A stretch of DNA of 6,930 bases from Alphaproteobacteria bacterium (GTDB lineage: Bacteria > Pseudomonadota > Alphaproteobacteria > Rhizobiales > Xanthobacteraceae). Of this stretch, positions 4,915 to 6,930 are shown piece after piece. A program made the translations under genes and the position numbers. Position 1 is the first letter of the stretch. Every line of letters begins with the position of its first letter. The stretch is taken from positions 1 to 6,930 of the forward strand of contig VAZQ01000069.1 in assembly GCA_005883115.1 (NCBI GenBank). Direction: 5' to 3'. The notes under the pieces are model-generated. The model worked only from the letters and a program-made list of their open reading frames with translations, was not told where the DNA came from and searched no databases.

Positions 4915-5880
4915 TCAGTCCACCTTGATGCGGGCGGTCTTGACGACGCGGCCCCACTTCTCGGTTTCGGCAGCAATGTATTTGCCGAATTCCGCGGGCG
5001 TCATCAGCATCGGCTCGGCGCCCAAAGCGGCAAACTGCGCCTTCAGCGCCGGGTCGGAGAGAACCGCGTTGACCTGCATGTTAAGCGCCTCGACGATGTC
5101 CGCCGGCGTGTTCGCGGGCGCGCCGAGCGCGTCCCAAACAGAGGCCTCGTAGCCCGGCACGAATTCCGCCGCGGCGGGAATGCCCGGCAGCGACTCCGAC
5201 CGCGTGGCGCCCGTCACCGCCAGCGCGCGCAACGTGCCTGCCCTGATGTATTCCACCGATTGCAAGATCGGAGTGAACGCGGCCTGTACTTGCCCGCTGA
5301 TCAGATCGGGCATGTAGTTGCTGCGATAGGGAACGTTGACCAGGTTGATGCCGGCCATTTGTTTGAACAACTCGCCGGCCACGTTGGTTGCGGCGCCGCT
5401 GCCGACCGAGGCATAATTGATTTTGCCGGGGTTTGCCTTCGCGTAGGCGATGAATTCGGGAAGCGTTTGCGCTGGAACCGACGGATTGACCGCCAAGACG
5501 AGGCTCAGCCGCACGAGTCCCGCGACCGGTGCAATGTCGCGGATGAGATTGAAATCGAGATTGTCATAGAGCGAGGTATTGATGGTGTTGGTCGTGGTCA
5601 CGACCAGGAGGGTGTAACCGTCGGGCACCGCGTGCGCGACGATCGAGGTCCCGACGTTGCTGGCGCCGCCAGAGCGATTGTCCACGACGAATTGCTGCTT
5701 GAGCCGCTCGGAGAGTGCCTGAGCGACCATGCGCGCGACGATGTCGGGGGCAATTCCGGGCGGGTAGGGGACGATAATGCGCACCGGCCGCGCAGGATAA
5801 TCGAGCGCGAAGGCAAAGCCCGGCAGCGCCCCGGATACGGCCGCGCCGGCGGAGAGCTGCAGAAGTCGGCGACGGTTCAT
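4915..5880 (-). CDS. Tripartite tricarboxylate transporter (TTT) family periplasmic substrate-binding protein (Bug/TctC)
   Basis: The 321-residue product is a typical extracytoplasmic solute receptor of the Bug family, which binds carboxylated compounds for TctAB-type transporters or acts in sensing. The leader MNRRRLLQLSAGAAVSGALPGFAFA has an Arg-rich start resembling a twin-arginine signal and an AFA|L cleavage site near residue 25. Then come YPARPVRIIVPYPPGIAPDIVAR (28-50), VVDNRSGGASNVGT (65-78), PDGYTLLVV (86-94), IRDIAPVAGL (113-122), FIAYAKANPGKINYAS (143-158), VNVPYRSNYMPDLISGQVQ (181-199), YIRAGTLRALAVT (211-223) and LPGIPAAAEFVPGYE (231-245). The frame is open upstream to 6018, but the signal peptide fixes the start at 5880, preceded by GAGAAG. 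The usual YRG..PA..DL loop is changed to YRSNYMPDL. No tctA or tctB genes lie in the window, so it is probably one of many orphan Bug receptors. The ligand is unknown. Confidence 0.93.
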   Translation of the reverse strand: MNRRRLLQLSAGAAVSGALPGFAFALDYPARPVRIIVPYPPGIAPDIVARMVAQALSERLKQQFVVDNRSGGASNVGTSIVAHAVPDGYTLLVVTTTNTINTSLYDNLDFNLIRDIAPVAGLVRLSLVLAVNPSVPAQTLPEFIAYAKANPGKINYASVGSGAATNVAGELFKQMAGINLVNVPYRSNYMPDLISGQVQAAFTPILQSVEYIRAGTLRALAVTGATRSESLPGIPAAAEFVPGYEASVWDALGAPANTPADIVEALNMQVNAVLSDPALKAQFAALGAEPMLMTPAEFGKYIAAETEKWGRVVKTARIKVD

Positions 5881-6200
5881 CGCGCTTCTCACGAACGAGT
5901 GCAGTGTGCGAGTTGGAATAAATCGGCGACTCTGAGCCGAGGCTATATGAATTTTGCGCCGAGGTGGAGCGGCGCGACGTCGTCCCGACGGCGTCCATGG
6001 CGCCCTCATGCTGAGCATTGCGGCGCCAGGATGTAGCTATTCGTCCCGGCCCGGATCACCGTAGGTTGCGTCGGGGGGGCCGAAGAGTGACGTGGGCGGG
6101 CATTGTATGTATCTCCCTGATCACCAGGTGCGGTCGGCAGGCCTTGGCCTTTGTCTATGCTGGCAGAGATCCGCGCGAATGGGCATAACGCTGATTGAGA
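5881..6200. other. Intergenic region between the Bug receptor gene and the GNAT gene
   Basis: No convincing gene was found in this 320-bp stretch. The left part is the leader of the Bug receptor gene (minus strand). It contains a perfect small hairpin (CGTCG 5978-5982, CGACG 5986-5990, 3-nt loop), directly followed by the larger dyad at 5998-6028. The right part has a G7 run (about 6072-6078) and leads to the GNAT gene. No clear sigma70 pair could be assigned in either direction. Confidence 0.5.
5998..6028. repeat. Palindromic element, possibly a degenerate alphaproteobacterial dispersed repeat
   Basis: TGGCGCC (5998-6004) is the perfect complement of GGCGCCA (6022-6028), and the interior contains a second perfect palindrome, ATGCT-G-AGCAT (6008-6018). 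The text CCCTCATGCTGAG within it and AGGATG just after it resemble the ends of a palindromic intergenic repeat that I recall being frequent in Bradyrhizobium-like genomes (CCTCATGCTGAG ... AGGATG). That match is from memory. It could also act as a bidirectional structure in the leader of the Bug receptor gene. Confidence 0.45.
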
Positions 6201-6773
6201 ATGCGCGTGGGAAGAGCGCTTGATGCCGCAGAAGAGCGAGCTTGGCCCGAACGAATTGCACGAGACGGTTCGCGGCGGCGAGCGCGTCCGGGCGGCGAGC
6301 GCGTGCTGATCCGCCGGGCGCGGCCTGAAGACGTGGCGCTATACCCGGATTTTTTAGCCGATGTCAGCGCCGAGGATCTGCGGCTTCGGTTTTTCGCCGA
6401 TATTGCCGAGCTCAGCGCGGAGGAGATGGACAAGCTCGGCCATCTCGACAGGCACAACGTCGCTTTCGTCGGGCTCGACGAAGACACGGGTCGCATGCTC
6501 GGGCTTGTGCGTTTGAAGGAGGAGCTCGACGAACAGACCGCGGAATTCGCGATCTTGGTGCGCTCGCGCCTCAAGGGTCACGGGCTCGGCTGGGTGCTGA
6601 TGCACTGTGCCATCGACTACGCCAAACAAACAGGCCTGCGGCGCATCTATGGCGACGTATTGGCCGAAAACGCAAGCATGCTGCAGATGTGCGAGCAGCT
6701 CGGCTTCCGCGCCGAGGAGATAGGATCGGGCATGAAGCGCGTCGTGCTCGATCTGCGCAGTCAGGGCTCGTAG
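6201..6773 (+). CDS. GNAT family N-acetyltransferase, 5' end apparently frameshifted
   Basis: The GNAT domain transfers acetyl groups from acetyl-CoA to an amine. The domain starts at VLIRRARPEDVALYPDF (from about 6303) and continues LRLRFFADIAELSAEEM and NVAFVGLDEDTGRMLGLVRL. It then has the acetyl-CoA-binding loop VRSRLKGHGLGWVLM, followed by YGDVLAENASMLQMCEQLGF. It resembles the GNAT domain attached to acyl-CoA synthetase-like lysine acetyltransferases (Pat type), but here stands alone. The open frame begins at ATG 6201 (or TTG 6195, right after a stop). Its first 30 codons look non-coding: only 14 of 30 end in G or C, and residues such as RDGSRRRARP fit no family pattern. A better N-terminus lies in another frame (6223-6288), so the gene is probably frameshifted near 6288-6291. 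An active domain could still be made from this start or from GTG 6303. It overlaps the kelch gene by 13 bp, tail to tail. Confidence 0.8.
   Translation: MRVGRALDAAEERAWPERIARDGSRRRARPGGERVLIRRARPEDVALYPDFLADVSAEDLRLRFFADIAELSAEEMDKLGHLDRHNVAFVGLDEDTGRMLGLVRLKEELDEQTAEFAILVRSRLKGHGLGWVLMHCAIDYAKQTGLRRIYGDVLAENASMLQMCEQLGFRAEEIGSGMKRVVLDLRSQGS
6209..6216 (+). promoter_or_regulatory. Shine-Dalgarno for the displaced GNAT N-terminus
   Basis: GGGAAGAG ends six bases before ATG 6223. It is the best ribosome-binding site here and serves the frame that carries the presumed original N-terminus, not the frame of the GNAT domain. Confidence 0.5.
6223..6309 (+). pseudogene. Displaced N-terminal segment of the GNAT gene (frameshift)
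   Basis: From ATG 6223 the reading is MPQKSELGPNELHETVR followed by GGERV, and then runs out of register to TGA 6307-6309. Nineteen of the 22 codons from 6223 to 6288 end in G or C, the usage of a real gene here; the competing frame has 14 of 30. GGERV is encoded a second time at 6291-6305 in the GNAT frame and leads straight into LIRRARPED. Skipping 17 bp (6274-6290) would give one continuous protein with a short N-terminus, as expected for a stand-alone GNAT enzyme. A sequencing or assembly error could give the same picture. Confidence 0.6.
6274..6304 (+). repeat. Spaced 14-bp direct repeat, period 17, at the GNAT frame switch
   Basis: GGCGGCGAGCGCGT occurs at 6274-6287 and again at 6291-6304, separated by CCG. 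The period of 17 is not a multiple of three, so both copies encode GGERV-like text but in different frames. This fits a small duplication or slippage event that broke the reading frame. Confidence 0.85.
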
Positions 6774-6930
6774 ATCTCGTTGACGGGAACCACCGATAAG
6801 GTGCCCGCCCCGCCGGCATTGTTGACGCCGGAGACCGCGTAGATCGCGTTGCCGACTTGTGCGACTGCAAAACCGTGGCGCGGTGTGATCATGCGCGCCG
6901 CACGCGACCACGTATTGCTCTTCGGATCGT
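6761..6930 (-). CDS. Kelch-repeat protein, C-terminal fragment (partial)
   Basis: The minus-strand frame is open from the window edge to TGA at 6763-6761, giving 55 complete codons. It reads DPKSNTWSRAARMITPRHGFAVAQVGNAIYAVSGVNNAG, and ends VPVNEIYEP. This is a classic kelch blade: 'DP.SNTW....M.TPRHG.A.A..G..IYA.GG', with the next blade's NEIYEP strand closing the propeller. Kelch beta-propellers bind proteins or, in some bacterial members, carry oxidase or epimerase activity; which applies cannot be told from this fragment. The usual GG of the blade is SG here. The start and most of the gene lie beyond the right edge. The last 13 bp overlap the GNAT stop region on the other strand. Confidence 0.85.
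   Translation of the reverse strand, partial: DPKSNTWSRAARMITPRHGFAVAQVGNAIYAVSGVNNAGGAGTLSVVPVNEIYEP

Noticed and set aside
4064..4957. Long minus-strand open frame (297 codons) opposite the amidohydrolase gene
   Set aside because: It mirrors the amidohydrolase coding sequence and shows no recognisable domain; its length comes from the GC-rich codon bias of the real gene.
4879..6036. Long plus-strand open frame (385 codons) opposite the Bug receptor gene
   Set aside because: It is the antisense shadow of a clear Bug-family gene: it has no family similarity, is rich in Arg/Gly/His low-complexity text, and begins and ends arbitrarily relative to the real genes.

Overview
The window looks like chromosomal DNA from a GC-rich alphaproteobacterium, most probably of the order Hyphomicrobiales (Rhizobiales) and close to Bradyrhizobium or Rhodopseudomonas. 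The evidence is the strong G/C preference at third codon positions, the divergent cobT / cobS-bluB arrangement, a 49-residue basic protein and a short secreted protein of types I remember from Bradyrhizobium-like genomes, and a Bug-type solute receptor. The taxonomic placement is an inference; the window has no rRNA, tRNA or mobile-element marker.

Positions 1-2223 form a cobalamin lower-ligand module. cobT (minus strand, cut by the left edge) activates 5,6-dimethylbenzimidazole (DMB). cobS (plus) joins the activated ligand to adenosyl-GDP-cobinamide. bluB (plus, 26 bp behind cobS) makes DMB from reduced FMN. The divergent cobT/cobS spacer carries a clear dyad at 682-707. I see no cobalamin riboswitch there.

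Positions 2224-3478 hold four small genes: a basic 49-residue protein, two short exported proteins (one of the DUF333 type), and a convergent DUF6894-like protein. Positions 3479-4039 carry a small heat-shock protein gene whose alpha-crystallin domain stops early. Positions 4040-5880 hold an amidohydrolase-2 family gene and, convergent to it, a Bug/TctC-type periplasmic receptor with a twin-arginine-like leader; they may serve uptake and hydrolysis of an unidentified organic acid or lactone.

Positions 5881-6200 are non-coding and contain a palindromic element resembling alphaproteobacterial dispersed repeats. Next is a GNAT acetyltransferase gene that appears frameshifted near its 5' end at a spaced direct repeat. 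The right edge holds the C-terminal end of a kelch-repeat protein on the minus strand, overlapping the GNAT gene tail to tail.

Most of the window is ordinary core and accessory content. The strongest oddities are the GNAT frameshift at a direct repeat, the truncated small heat-shock gene, the dyad between cobT and cobS, and the amidohydrolase with a changed N-terminal metal motif. I found no evidence for a new defence, mobile or otherwise undescribed multi-gene system.
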